Part shown: positions 46,253 through 58,876 of the stretch, in pieces | Layout: the number at the start of each line of letters is the position of its first letter | How positions within the stretch are numbered: position 1 is the first letter of the stretch | NCBI GenBank assembly: GCA_963969595.1 | Contig: OZ018415.1 | Coordinates: forward strand, 14,508,001 to 14,572,000 | Source of the DNA: Neckera pumila | Taxonomy: Eukaryota; Streptophyta; Bryopsida; Hypnales; Neckeraceae | Direction of reading: 5' to 3' | Length of the DNA: 64,000 bases | Position numbers and translations under genes: made by a program | The notes under the pieces: generated by a model | What the model was told of the DNA's origin: nothing | The model's input: the letters and a program-made list of their open reading frames with translations, nothing else | Database searches by the model: none

Positions 46253-49200
46253 GTGTGTGTGTGTGTGCACGTGTGCTTTTAAATTTTTTTTTTTTTTATA
46301 GTGTAAACTATCTATTTCTTACATTGTGATATATAAAAATGAGAATGAAAAAACAATCCTTGTTTGTTTAAATAAAATGAAAAAAAATCTAATAGTCAAC
46401 TTGAAAAGAGTGTCGAAAATCTTGAGTTGGCATATGGATTGGAGGCACCCCGTGTTGGAGGTGAAAGCAAATTGACTTCCAAACTACTAGGTATTGTATA
46501 TATTTTATATTTGATTTATTTATGTTCAATGATATTGGTAAAATTCTCATTATATTTTATGATATTTTTTTAAGTCATCTTTAATGCATATTTTTTATTT
46601 AATATGAATTAAAAAATAGTACCAAAAATCCATTATACCAATATGCAAGTGCAATTGTAGTGTTTAGGTTTGAAAGCACGCTTGCAAGAAAAACAACTCA
46701 TATGCAACAGTTGTGATATTGAAATTTGTTTACTCCGTAAAGACTTACGTGTGACCCATTGTCGAGTAAAATTCTACATACGTGGTCATTACCGAAATAT
46801 CAATCATTTTCTATTAATTACTAATAAATTATTATTCTTTGAAATCATATCCTATGATAAAGATTCTTAATCTAAGATATTGCTTGAAATCAAATATCAA
46901 ATGAATTATGAAATATTTTTCTTTAAATTTATTTTATCAAATCAATATTTCATCACTTTTGAAATGTAAAATTATCATTAATCATTTCAAACTATCATAT
47001 TTAATTGTCAAACAAGTTTTAAAATAACTCCATTAGAAACCAATAGTTATGTTTTGAGAGGTTATAGAATAAAATTGATGCATCCATCTAATTGAACTCA
47101 ATCATGCATACCAATACTTGACTATTCATGCATCTTCATGAATCTCTTGTTCATTTCCAGTGAAAACCTTAAAAAATTTGACCCAAATTTAGCCAACTTA
47201 TACAAAACATATCAGTCAATTGTGCTTGTATTGTGATAAGTTAGTGCCTCAAGGAAAATATACACAAACAAGAAAACCATGAAGAAAATAAAAAATAAAA
47301 AAATATATTTGTCAGTACGTATTTTTATGTTACCAGCTTACCCTTTTATTTAAATTTTCATCCTGTTCCCAAATATATTAGTGCACAATCTTTTGGGCAC
47401 TATCCAAACATTGACAACTTCCAATCATCATAAGTTTTTGAATCATATGTTGAACCCCTAAATAACCAAACGTCCATTCAAGGAACAATTGGAATTTGGG
47501 TAGGGGATGATGAAGTAAAAATGAACGAATGTTTTTGAAAAAATGAACGAATGACACAAGGTGGAGACATTCACCTCCTTTGTCTTTTGTGAGAATGCAA
47601 ATTTTTTGATTGGATGCCTAGATAAAAAGTTATGCTGCCCAAGAAAATCCAAGTTGTTTAAGCACTTCTAATACCTTTTGCAAAAAGTTCATCTACTTTT
47701 AAAAAATTTCATTTATGAAACTAACATCATTTAATGCAATTTTCAAAAACTATTTTTAATGCAAAATTCATTCTAAAGGGAGTCCAAAGTCTACTAACTA
47801 TGCTTAGCAATTCTGAAAAAAAACTTTTGCTTAATGAATTGCTCAATTAAAAAATTATAATCTTTTAATCCATGTGGTTAAATGGGTTGAAATTTTTCAA
47901 CACATTCTAATAATAGTCTACTAAATTTTCTATGATTGAAGTTAAAACTAGATTATTTTCAATTGTGGCCCATGCACTAAAAAATGGCAATTTTTGACAA
48001 TTTTTCTTTAAAAATAACTCTACTCCTTTGGGGGTTAATGTGTGCCTTTTTGACACCTTAATTTATATACAAATAAATTCATTGATGTATGTGTGTTTAA
48101 TTTTAAAAATTTATGAGCTTATAATCATTGATACATAATGACTTAAATTTGAATTTATATTTTAATTGAAATTTGATTAAATTATTGTGTTGAATTTGGA
48201 TTTTTTTCAATTGTTCTTTTTATCTCCATTAATATATAATTTGTCTTAGAATTCAAAAAAAATATTGTATTGAAATGAATGAAATTACAAAGTAATCAAA
48301 AATTGTGTTTTTGTTCCTAATTTAATCAATGATAGTCATAGAAAGTATACTTTCTTAATCCCTAAAGGACCATTGTCTGTTTGGAGGACAAATGGAATTT
48401 TGGGCAAGTACCTACGGGCTAAATTTTCTCTTGATTTTCTAAAACTTTTTGCGAACGTGAAGAATTGAAAGAAGTATGTGGCGGAGAAAACAAATTTTGA
48501 AATCAGACCTTCAAGCGAGAAGTTATGCCATTTCTTGGAATGCGTGGGGAGGGGGTGGGGGTGGGGGTGGGGCAGCAAAAACATTTTGCAAAATTTTGAA
48601 TTTTTTTTGAATTATTTTTTTTCTCATAGATTATATTTTTGTCTATCTGGAAAGCTTTGATTCATTTCATTTGGATTTGTTATGAGGAAGTTATGGACAT
48701 TCTTGTTTTTTGGGCAGTTAGAGCATCTTCTTGAAAAATATAACTTGTAGGCTTCATTTCGGAATGCAATCTTTGTAATTTTTCAATTTTTTTTTTGTAA
48801 TGGTTTTGTTTACTTGCTAGAATAATCTCACCATTGGGATTAGTGCATATCAATTCCATCTAAAATATATGAATATTTTAGATTTTCCTTCTATCTTGTA
48901 CCTACTTCTACTTAACAATTTTCTTAAGAATGATAATGAAGTTTTTTTGAATTTTGTTTTCCCCCTAGACTCTCAACTCAATTCTCCACTATAAAGATTT
49001 AAAGCTCAAAACGCTGTAGTGCAAAAATTTTAAGTTAAAAATATTTAAAGTCAAAAAATCTGGTCCCGCAATGTGCTGAAAAATTTGTTTTTTCCACTTT
49101 AAATACAGGTATCTTGCAATCTATGCGGTCAAAAATTCTAAAATTTTTCCACACATTCTCATATTAGTTAGGTATAAGATCCTACGGTTAGATGTGCAAA

Positions 49201-52200
49201 AAAGATAATTTTTAAATTTTTTTACTCTTTGCTCTAGAAATAGCAGTTTTGAGAGTTTTTTGGCAAAAAAAAGGCCTTGGTCCTTTAGAGGTTAACCCCT
49301 AAAGCCCTGAACATGCTTTTTTGAGAACATAGTGTTTTTGGGTAGCTCACTACAAGTGGAGTTTTTAATTTTTTTCTTTGAAATTTTCACACAACATTTT
49401 CCTGAGGAGTAGCTTTAAGGCCCAACAATTTTCATAACTTTTGATTGCATTGTTAAAAAGTTATTGTATGATATGTGATTTTCAATGCTCAGCGGGCAGC
49501 TCAAAAAATTCTTAAAAAATCACTTTTAAAAAAAATAAAAATTTGAAATTAGTTCTCTAGATTTATATATACATGAAAACCTTTGAACCCTTCCATTTTG
49601 ATTAATGAGATGAAAATTATGAGGTGTTCTAGTTTGCGGGCAATTATGGATTCTCTACTCCAAAATAAACTTTGAAATCCTTTATTTAACTCAATTTTCA
49701 ATATTTTTGAAACAAAATAAAAACATTGGATGTAGATAGGTTATTACAACAATTAGAACCATTGGGATTGGCATTTTCAATTCTATAATGAAATTCTTAA
49801 CAAATTAGTGTTTTTAATCATTCTCTACTTCTTTCTACTTACTATTTTTTCTCTATATGTTGTACAATTCCAAATGATCTGAAATTTTTCAAGCATAAAG
49901 CCAACTTGATTTCAAAAATGAACCCAAAGAATAACCACCATTTTGGACATTTTTCCATACAAGTATGACCTTGTGAAGTGCAACTGCCCGTTTTTTTGCA
50001 GGGACAAAAAAAGGGTTTTTCTCAATTCAAACACTAATATCTTGCAATCTACATAGTGGAAAATTTTGAAATTTTTTCCACAAATTCTCAAACCAGCGCA
50101 CTACAAGATTTTATAGTTACATGTGTCCAAAAATGTTTTTTTTCTAAAATTTGATACTTGTTTTAGAAATGACAGTTTTGGAGCGTTTTGGGGGAAAACA
50201 TAGTCAAAAACCTTTAGGGATTAAACATCATTCATTGAACCTTGATGTTTTACATATATATTTATATGAGGAAATAGGAATTCCAAGTTGTGATAATTGT
50301 ACTTCTAATGGCAATAGTTCACAATCACTTGGATTCAATATACATTGTTGATAGTAGTTGTTAATGGTAGTAGAAATATGTAATCATATACATATTTGTG
50401 AATTAATAAAAATACAAATTAACTGTAAAGAATATTTTCAAATAATTTGTAATTAGAATATATTTTTATTGTAATAATTAAAAATTATTTACAAATTTAT
50501 TATTATTATTATATGCATTGATTTTTTAATTTGATAATAATTGATTATTTATTTATGATGTAATTTAGGAACTTGAAATTGAACGGGATTTGCTTGCAAG
50601 TGAAGTGGGTACACTTCAAAAAGCCTTAAGGGGCCTTCGACATATTTTTGTTCGTGTAAATAGTGAAAATGATGAAATTCAAAGAGTACGGAAAAAAATT
50701 AGTAAATTGGAAATTGCAAATAAAGAACTGGAGAATAAAATTACAGTGAGATTTGATGCACTACATTTCATTTTAAAATGAATAGTTTTCCAAAATTAAA
50801 GAGGAATTCAAATTTGCTAAGAACATAAATAAGATATTATACCTTTTAATATAAATATTTCGAATTACTTTTTCATATACAAACAATATTTAAAAATAAA
50901 GCTTTTATGACTTTCACATTATCTAAAATAGTAATATGAATATATTATTTTAATAGAATAGTGGAAAATCCAATACTAGTTTTTTATTTAATCTTGATTT
51001 CAAAACATTATTTGGATCATCTTAGAGCACCCAAAAAGCTATTGGAGATGCAAAGGCGGAAATTGTTGTACTTGCCAATCAAAGTTTGGCAGCGCAATCA
51101 GGTGCTAAAAGTGCAAATTCAAAACTCTTGGAGTTAGTAAATCACTCACAAGTACTGACAAAATTGAAACACCAAGAAGAATGCGAGAGAATAAAATTAG
51201 AGCATTCAATATTAAAGATTGGCAACGACACGCGACAAATTTTGAAGGATAAAATTGCTGCAGAAAAGAAAGCTTTATACAATGCTCAAGCATCTCCACA
51301 AACACCACCTGCTCAAATTAAGTTCAAGGCCCCGGAGCAACCACCGGACTCACCGAGTGGAGATGCTATGGCTCAATTAGAGGCAGAATTTATAGCTGAA
51401 GTTGAAATCGCCGCTGTCGAGTTTATTGAAACCGTACCGGCATCCCAACCTCCATCACCTAAGACGGAAGAGCAATTGAAAGACCAACATTTGACTTTTG
51501 AAAATCGTAAAGGAATTTTCGCAGAAAAAGTGGAGGATGCTGAGATATGTTTTTTGATGGCAATGGAAGAAATTGAATATGGGAAAGCACAAACTAAGAA
51601 AGGACAATCCATGGCAAAGAGATTAGCAGCTGCGGAAAAAGCCCGCTTAGCTGCTGAAAATGAGAGGTTGGCAGCTGAAGCCCTTGCCCAAAAATTAGCG
51701 GAGGATGCAAAGAAAGCACAAGAAGAAGCAGCAAGGTTGCAAGCTGAGTTGGAGAAACTATGGGCTATGGGCTCAGGTGATAAACGTTGGAAGAGTGAGA
51801 AGACAAATATTACTTTGGGAGGGGAGCTTCTCAAGCCATCCGAGTATAAGATTCAAGTACTTGATAAACGTGAAGAAATTGACATTGATGTTGATATACC
51901 TTCTCCATCTCCTCACGGTCCAAGTGCATGCGATGGAGATGTGGCACGTGAAAAAGCGAATCGGAAAAAACTAAATGAATTGAATAGCGCGAAAGCCAAG
52001 GCAGAAGCGGAAGCAAAACGTTTGGATGAAGAAATGAGGAAAGCACAACAAGAGCGAGATAGAATGGCTGCGGAATTGGCAAAGTTGCAAAGTAAGGGGG
52101 CTGGTTTAGATGAAGAAATGAAGAAAGCGCAACAAGAGCGAGATAGAATGGCTGCGGAATTGGCAAAGTTGCAAAGTAAGGGGGCTGGTTTAGATGAAGA

Positions 52201-52606
52201 AATGAAGAAAGCGCAACAAGAGCGAGATCGGTTGGCGGCGGAATTGGCGAAGTTGCAAAGTATGGGGGCTGGCGGTAAAAGATGGAAGAATGAAATAGTC
52301 TCAATTGTGATGGGTGATAAAGAGCTATCAAAAGATGAATATAAGTTGACGGTGCATGATAAAGGTGCACAAATTGATATTGACGTCCAAATACAAGGGA
52401 TTAGTAATCAAATTGTTGATGAATTGGAGAAAGTAAAAGAATTAGCAGGGCAAACACAAAGTGATCTTTTGGATGACGACTCAAGTAAATTGATTAAGGC
52501 AAATATTGAAGAAGTATTACAACATTTAGAAAATATAGCAGATGTCATTAAACTAAAGTCTAGTAAAGCAGGGCCAAGTAAACATGATGTATCAAGTGCT
52601 AGTTGA
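45603..52606 (+). CDS. Predicted 741-residue coiled-coil protein with duplicated 44-residue module (six exons)
   Basis: The exons I infer are 45603-45617, 45891-46150, 46396-46490, 46668-46765, 50569-50745 and 51026-52606. Each intron starts GT and ends AG, and the phases chain without a break to a single stop. The start MATTS is followed by donor GTAAGT. Residues about 30-330 are mostly charged heptad-like helix, with a small Cys/His-rich patch (LICNSCDIEICL...THC) in exon 4. A Pro-rich stretch follows (about 306-325 and 350-360). Residues about 405-462 are Ala/Glu/Lys coiled coil. The 44-residue modules at 463-506 and 628-671 (each with KRWK, EYK, DK, IDIDV) are identical at 23 of 44 positions. 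Three 28-residue coiled-coil repeats (548-631) lie between them. I do not recognise the family. A structural or cytoskeletal role is only inferred from coiled-coil content. Codon use is AT-rich. Intron 4 (3.8 kb) holds three TTAA elements. Confidence 0.75.
46191..46267. repeat. (TA)n-(GT)n compound microsatellite
   Basis: TA repeats at 46191-46249, then GT repeats to about 46267, inside intron 2 of the coiled-coil gene. Confidence 0.9.
47455..48034. mobile_element. Short TTAA-family element in intron 4 (580 bp)
   Basis: It starts CCCCTAAATAACCAAACGTCC-like (left flank TTGA instead of TTAA) and ends CTCCTTTGGGGG before TTAA (48035-48038). The interior is diverged from the A, B and C types. 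Confidence 0.55.
48359..49291 (+). mobile_element. TTAA-family element, subfamily A (933 bp), intronic
   Basis: TTAA lies at 48355-48358 and 49292-49295. It starts TCCCTAAAGGACCATTGTC and ends GGTCCTTTAGAGG. Its right TTAA is also the left TTAA of the next element. A GGGGGT tandem (about 48546-48572) is peculiar to this copy. It lies in intron 4 of the coiled-coil gene. Confidence 0.85.
49296..50220 (+). mobile_element. TTAA-family element, subfamily B' (925 bp), intronic
   Basis: It starts CCCCTAAAGCCCTGAACATG directly after the shared TTAA (49292-49295) and ends AAAACCTTTAGGGA before TTAA (50221-50224). Forward orientation, non-coding. Confidence 0.85.
52022..52273 (+). repeat. Three tandem 84-bp coding repeats
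   Basis: The units 52022-52105, 52106-52189 and 52190-52273 are near identical and each encodes 28 residues (LDEEM-KAQQERDR-AAELAKLQ then KGAG or MGAG). They lie inside the last exon of the coiled-coil gene. Unit 2 is the most similar to both neighbours, as expected of recent slippage or unequal exchange. Confidence 0.9.
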
Positions 52607-53082
52607 ATAATCACGTTGTTGGTCTTAAGACCATCATGAATGAAGAGTCTATTGGGAATAGTTTAAGGGAATAGTTTGATGTAGATAGCAAGGGCTGTCC
52701 TTGTTAGCTCTTTGTAGAGGTTGACATACATAAAGATTAGAGTCACCAAAAACAAAATTGAATTACGGAGTATAAAATATCCTTGTATAAAGGTGAGTGA
52801 ATTTGGTATATTAGAGTTTCAAAGAGGTGTCTATTGATGTGATATGAGACATATGCATTATGACAAATCGATTTGTGTATAATTTTAGATTGCTAAATTA
52901 ATTATTTTGTGAGATGGTTAGCTTTTTGAGGTTTTAATAGTTGCTCTTGGTTCGAAAATGTATTATAAAAATCAATTTAAAGAATTAATTTGGCAAATGT
53001 AGCATGCACAAAGTTGCACATCATGATGATGGTTGAATTTGTATTGTATAGCTTTAAAGTAAAATCTGAATGTATGTTTTAA
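52607..53082 (+). other. Downstream sequence / 3' UTR of the coiled-coil gene
   Basis: AT-rich, with no further in-frame exon. It reaches the TTAA at 53079-53082. Confidence 0.4.
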
Positions 53083-53986
53083 CCCCTAAAGTTTTTTCAT
53101 GTTTAGAGGCCAAAATTGCTTCAAAATACTAGTTTCTAAAGCAAGGTTAAAATCTTCATCAATAATTTAGTTTTCTTAACAAATCCAAATCATAAGATAT
53201 TTTAGTTAATTTATTGGAGGACATCCTCCCAAAATTTTAGAATAAAAAATCTTCTCAATTGTAAGATCAAGAATGTTTGGGTTTCAAAAAGAAGTGTTTT
53301 TGGATTTCAAATGGTTAGATTTTATCTTTCAAACATTTTACCCAAAAATGTATAGATCCCACAGTTTGAAGCTATCTACAAAATGTTGAAGAAATAAGGT
53401 GAGAACACATATAAAAATTTCCAATTTTCTTTTCATATTTATGCTTGAAAAAATAATAAGTAATAAGTAGAAAGAAGTAGAGAATGAATGAAAAAACAAA
53501 ATTGTTAAGAATTTAGTTATGGATCAAAGGTGCCAATTCCAATGGTCTTAATATTGTAATAAACAATATACATCTTATAATTTTATTTTTTCAAAAAATA
53601 TTAAAAATTCCTTAAATACAGGATTTCAAAGTCTACTTTAGAATAGAAATATCATAATTGCCCACAAACAAAAATTCCTCATAACTCTCATCTCATTATT
53701 CAAAATGGAATGATTCAAAGCTTTCCACATATATAAATCTTAAAAAAACAATTTCAAATTTTTATTTCTTGAAAATGTGATTTTTTTGAGTTATCCGGGT
53801 TAAGAAAAAAACTAATAGCATGCAATAACTTTTTAACCATGTTGTCAAAAGTTACAAAAATTTTTAGGCCTTAAAGCTACTTTTTGATGACATATTGTAT
53901 GAAGATTTCAAATAAAATAATTGTTTTCTTTATAATCTGCCCAAAATTGCTATGTTGCCAAAAAACTTTGTTTGGTCCTTTAGGGA
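53083..53986 (-). mobile_element. TTAA-family element, subfamily B' (904 bp)
   Basis: TTAA lies at 53079-53082 and 53987-53990. It starts CCCCTAAAGTTTTTTCATG and ends GTTTGGTCCTTTAGGGA. Reverse orientation, non-coding. Confidence 0.8.
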
Positions 53987-53990
53987 TTAA

Positions 53991-55600
53991 ATGCTTTATT
54001 CAATGTGATTGCTAGAAGTCTTCATTAGTATCTTTTTCATTTTTATATTAGGATTTTATTTAAATAAAAATCTGAAAGATTGCCAAACTTTTCTTTGAAA
54101 ATCTCTACCATAATTAGTGTACCATTGATTATGGTAACCATTTTTAATGCCACATAATTTAAAGGTCATAATTAAGTTGAGCTATAAACCACCACTGGTC
54201 AGTTGTACTAGTGAAAGGAAGACAATTGAAATTTGATTCTGAGTGGAGGTTTGCTTAGTTCATAACACTTGGACTTTGCATTCAAGATGATTTACAACAC
54301 CATAGAAGGTAGGGCTATAAGGTGTCTTAATACTCAATAGGCTCTACCACATGCTAGTATGCTACGTGTTTGTAAGTTTGAATACTGGAGCTTTATCCGT
54401 GTTGAAAAGTTGTTGAAATCCATAGGCCCCATTTCACCTATAATTCGTTGATGCCGCTTGCAAGGCAATTGTTGCCTCTTGATGTTGGGGCTCAATTGGA
54501 CGATTTGTTGTTCGTCCATCATAGGCTTTCCTACCAATATAATAATGTCATGCAACAACCACATGGTTTGGCATGTGGTGTTGTGATGTAGGCCACCTAC
54601 TAATTGAAGTTGGCATCTTCTTATGCTAAAGTGTGTATGTAGTATTAGAAGGTCTTATTAATTGTTGATTAATAACCAGCGATAAAATATTTAGTATTAG
54701 GATTAAGGAAACTTTAGGGTCAGCTGATAGCTAGCCTCCTAGGGTTAAATTTGTTATTTGGAAGCAAGGGTTGATTTTTTTTTCTTCTCTTGGTTTTTGG
54801 TGGAAATGAAGTGTAGAATGCACATAGGGTGCTAGTTTTTAAATTTGCTTGTGTTTTATTATTGAAAGAAGCATTGATATGAGAAGCCTTGGATTTATGT
54901 TAAGATCAAATGTTGGATTTAAATAATTTTTACTGTTGGATCAAAGCAATATTTTGGTTTTGGGATTTCGGCAAGGTAATCTTCTATAACACCAAATTTC
55001 AAATGTAGATTAATTATGGAAATAAAAATATGATGCATAAAAAGAGAGGTGTTTTGAGTTCAAGGCAACTGAGATGGATGTATTTGGTAGCTTCAATCTT
55101 ATTGAATATTAGTGATATACTTATGAAATTTAGAGGGTATTTTTTAAACTTTCCATCTATCTTGTATAATAAATTTGGCTACAATAGACTTGAAGTCTAT
55201 AGGTTATAAACTAAATACAAACAAGGTATTAAAGTTGTAACTAGTAGAAAGTTAGTAGTAGGAAAATGTCTACCAAAATTGAACAATATTTAGGATTGGA
55301 GTGAAATTTCATATGTTCACGAGTATTTGATAAATTTACCTACATTTTTGATAAAGTTTCATATTATGTAGAGTGATTAGTTATGATTTAGTCTAGGTCA
55401 AAGTTAAGTATGCTAGATTTTAGATTATCATAGGCATTCATGTGAATTATAGGTTTGAAATTTGGATTAAAAATATATTTGGGAGTAGGTTTAGTATTAT
55501 TTAGGAAATTAAGGGTAAAAAAATTATATATCCCATGATATTCTAAACCTAATCGAGCAACATTGTGACAAAGGATTCTTTGCAATAGCGTAAACTACAG
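53991..55600. other. Unassigned AT-rich intergenic sequence
   Basis: No supported exons. The minus-strand frame near 54334-54564 has no recognisable domain. Confidence 0.35.
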
Positions 55601-55609
55601 ACATTGCCT

Positions 55610-57522
55610 ATGGCATCTCGTCCAAGACATTGGTTTATGTCATCTTTATATGAAGGCATACGTGCGGAATTGCAACAACAAAAAGAGGTTTGCATTATTT
55701 TCCAAGTATAGTGTTGTTCATCATGTTTTGGGGCCTTCCATATTTGTGCCAAAAATAGTGTCAACAAAGTCTCTAGAGTTCAAAATGAGGCCCCTAAACC
55801 AATGCTATTGATAATACAAGATCATACTAAAAAAAATCTATGTTTTAAAAAATATATGTTTTTGAATTAAAAAAGACGCGTCTTGCCAAAATTTTGATAT
55901 ATGTTTGAAACCTAAGGAAATATTTATATATGAAGATTTTTGACCAAGAATTATATTTTAAAAACCTCAAAATTTTTATACAATATTAATCCAAAACTCC
56001 CATCACCAAGGGTCTCTAGAGCCAGTAATAGGGCCTAAAAATCTTCAATTGGGCATCACTAATAGCACGGAAAGTGCATTAACAAAGTTCTAGTTTATAA
56101 TGTGTAAAAAAATTCATATATAAGAACTTGAATTATTAACTCATTATATTGCAAAAGAAGAGGATCTAATCTAATAGGAAAGACTTTAAAGAATTATATG
56201 CTTATGCATCTTTGATGATGGGATATGGTGTGGTCAAAGAGCCAGAGAACTAATGCATTCTTGATCTTGGACAAAAAGGTGGCATTGTGGCAATGAAACT
56301 TGAAATGGCTACTTGTATAAATTGATCCTACATCAAAGTGATCATGGGATCAAAACTCAATATGGATGTAAGGACTAGACATATGAAAATGATGACAAAA
56401 GAGTAGTCAATGGTGATAGAATCCAAACACATAGTGATGAAAGGATAATAAAAAAACCAAGTCAAATAGTCAAGACATGAAATTTCATTGAGTTTTCAAA
56501 TACGGTTATAGGACTTCAAAATCCCATTTACTTTATTACACATCTAAAAATATACATAAATTACACTAGAGCTATGCTTTTTTGCACTAAAAACCTATTG
56601 AAGATTTAAGAATTTTGGCATGTTGAAACTATAGATTCTTAAATTATTAAAAGTAGTGAATGAACTTTAAAACTATGATTTTATGATTTTATAGTTTTTA
56701 AGTCTTCCAATCTTTTTTAATTTTTGATATGTAATGTATTCAAATTATAAATTTGTTAGAAAAAATAAATTGAAATGCATGATATAAAATTGTAGAAGAG
56801 GAAGATCTATCTCAATGGAACAAATTTCAAATGGTTACGATTGAATGCATCCTAATTGAAGTGACAAAACCAAAGACTAAATGCATTGTATATAAATGAA
56901 TGAACACATGAAAAAGTGGACTTTAGATGACAAAAGTGCAATGGATATTATAACAAAGCAACCGCATGGTAGAGTGTAAGTGCATTGTAGATGCCAAGAC
57001 ATAGAAGAAGGCGTCCAAATTGGGCTTCTAATTGTAGAGTAAATAGAAAGATAGGTACAAACAGTGTCAAAATAGTTCAAACTTCAATTTCACTAGTGTG
57101 ACTTTAAGATTCAATAATTTTAGTTGCTCATCTTAAACTAACTCCAAATTCACTCACATTTTAAATCGAATCCTATATACATCAATGCATAAACCAACTC
57201 TAGCCTAAAGATCATCAATAAAATAAAATATTTTATTTTATTTTATTAATATATGCAAATTTATAACATAGATTATTAATTTGACAATTTGATTAATGGT
57301 AATATAATAATAATTATTATTATTATCACTACATTACAATAAACAATTAATAATGTAAAGAAAGAAAAAGAATTGTTTGAAGTTGAATTGTACAAATTAC
57401 AAAAGGATGACAATTCATCTGGAAGGCAAAAAAAAGTGTTATCTACACAATTTACATGGATAGAAGGGTTAATATTGTTTTCACACAAGAATTATTTTAA
57501 TTTTCCATGCTTCTATTTATGA
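55610..57522 (+). CDS. Candidate small two-exon gene, unknown product
   Basis: Exon 1 (55610-55687) follows an acceptor-like TACAG and codes MASRPRHWFMSSLYEGIR and then AELQQQKE, ending at a GAG|GTTTGC donor in phase 0. A frame in phase with it resumes at 57361 after TGTAAAG and codes KEKELFEVELYKLQKDD, then GRQKKVLSTQFTWIEG, stopping at 57520-57522, for 79 residues in total. The joined sequence has a charged helical centre. The codons are AT-rich like those of the two flanking genes. The second acceptor lacks a good pyrimidine tract, exon 2 may really end at a donor before its stop, and further exons could exist on either side. I do not recognise the family. Confidence 0.35.
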
Positions 57523-58876
57523 TTCATTTTTAGAAATTGAAATATTCATATTGTTTAATTATTTAATTTACTAATCTATAATATTTTAAGCTTATATAAA
57601 TACTTGATTTTATGAAAAATGAACTAATGGAAGTGAAATGATGGATTTACTATTGACTAGGGCGACACTTGTTTCTACACAAATAAGTGACAATTGATTA
57701 CAAATTTTAGACTCTTGAAGATTTTAGAAAGATGATTTTCTTAAATATTCTCATACAAATGTTGGCTTTTGGAAAGAATTGTTGCTAGGACGGTTTGGGG
57801 GAATGCAGGGGGAATTTTTTGTTGTTGATGTAGTTTTGTATATTTGACCTAATTATCAAAATGATTTAAACCAATGCTCTAAGAAAAATATGGAATATAA
57901 TGTTCATGGCATATACTATTGGATGAATATCATTAAGTGTGGATACAACCACTGTCTTGACTTGGATACTTTTTGGAAGTGGCTATTTTGGAGAATCAAT
58001 GGAATGCAACTGCCTTGTAGATGCCAAAAATACACTATAAGACTTCCTAAACAATCATCTACGTGATCATGACCTTAGAACTTTGAGATTTCATGGATTG
58101 AGCCACTTTGTCCTACATATGCATATTGTGCACCGCATCTTTAGCTTTACCGCAGTAGTGAGCCTTACATAGGACAAACGAACTTTGACCTAAAATTTGT
58201 CACTAAATTTATAAAATAATGTCCTTAGAATTTACTACCAATTAATTATACCAAAAATACAATTTTGAAGTTGAATGGACTTTCTATAATATTAAAGTAC
58301 ATGTGGACATGAATTTAATTTTAATGTACCACGGTGGGGTGGCAATTCCTAGTTGCTTGTGAGCTACAAAGTCTTTTATCATCACTGTTGTCATTTGTGA
58401 AACAAAATTTTGAATCATTTATTGCCTGTAAGATTTTGAAAATTATAAATTAGGAGTTCAATTTAATTGGCTTCATTTTTAAAAAAAAATCTTTAATGTC
58501 ATATTTGACTTCAAGCATTTGATGCCAGTTTGTAAATAAATATTCCCATAATAAACAAAGTGTTAAAAATCAGGACATGGTATTAGGCATTTTGAAAAAT
58601 TGGTGATTTTTTTATAAGATTGAGTGGCTATTTTTTCAGTTTCATTTTACTTAGAGCATGACATTGAAGGTCAAAAATACATTTTTCAATTTGATTTTAT
58701 TAAGAGCATGGTATTGAAGTTAACTAATTGAGAAACTAAGAGGGATCTTGTAATAATGATATATCTAGTGTATTATCACTAATTTTTTGGTACACTTTTT
58801 ATGGAAAGATTGTATTTTTTTAGTATGCATAATAAATAATAAATCAAAATTTGCAATATTTTTGTAGAAGTGAAAC
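57523..58876. other. Unassigned AT-rich sequence
   Basis: No exon was supported between the candidate gene and the B12D gene. Confidence 0.35.

Noticed and set aside
46126..46329. Plus-strand frame rich in Ile/Tyr
   Set aside because: It is the translation of the TA/GT microsatellite inside an intron.
51105..52614. Minus-strand open frames of 67-179 codons opposite the coiled-coil gene
   Set aside because: They are antisense shadows of the repetitive plus-strand exon; the plus strand has coherent splice phases and a coiled-coil protein.
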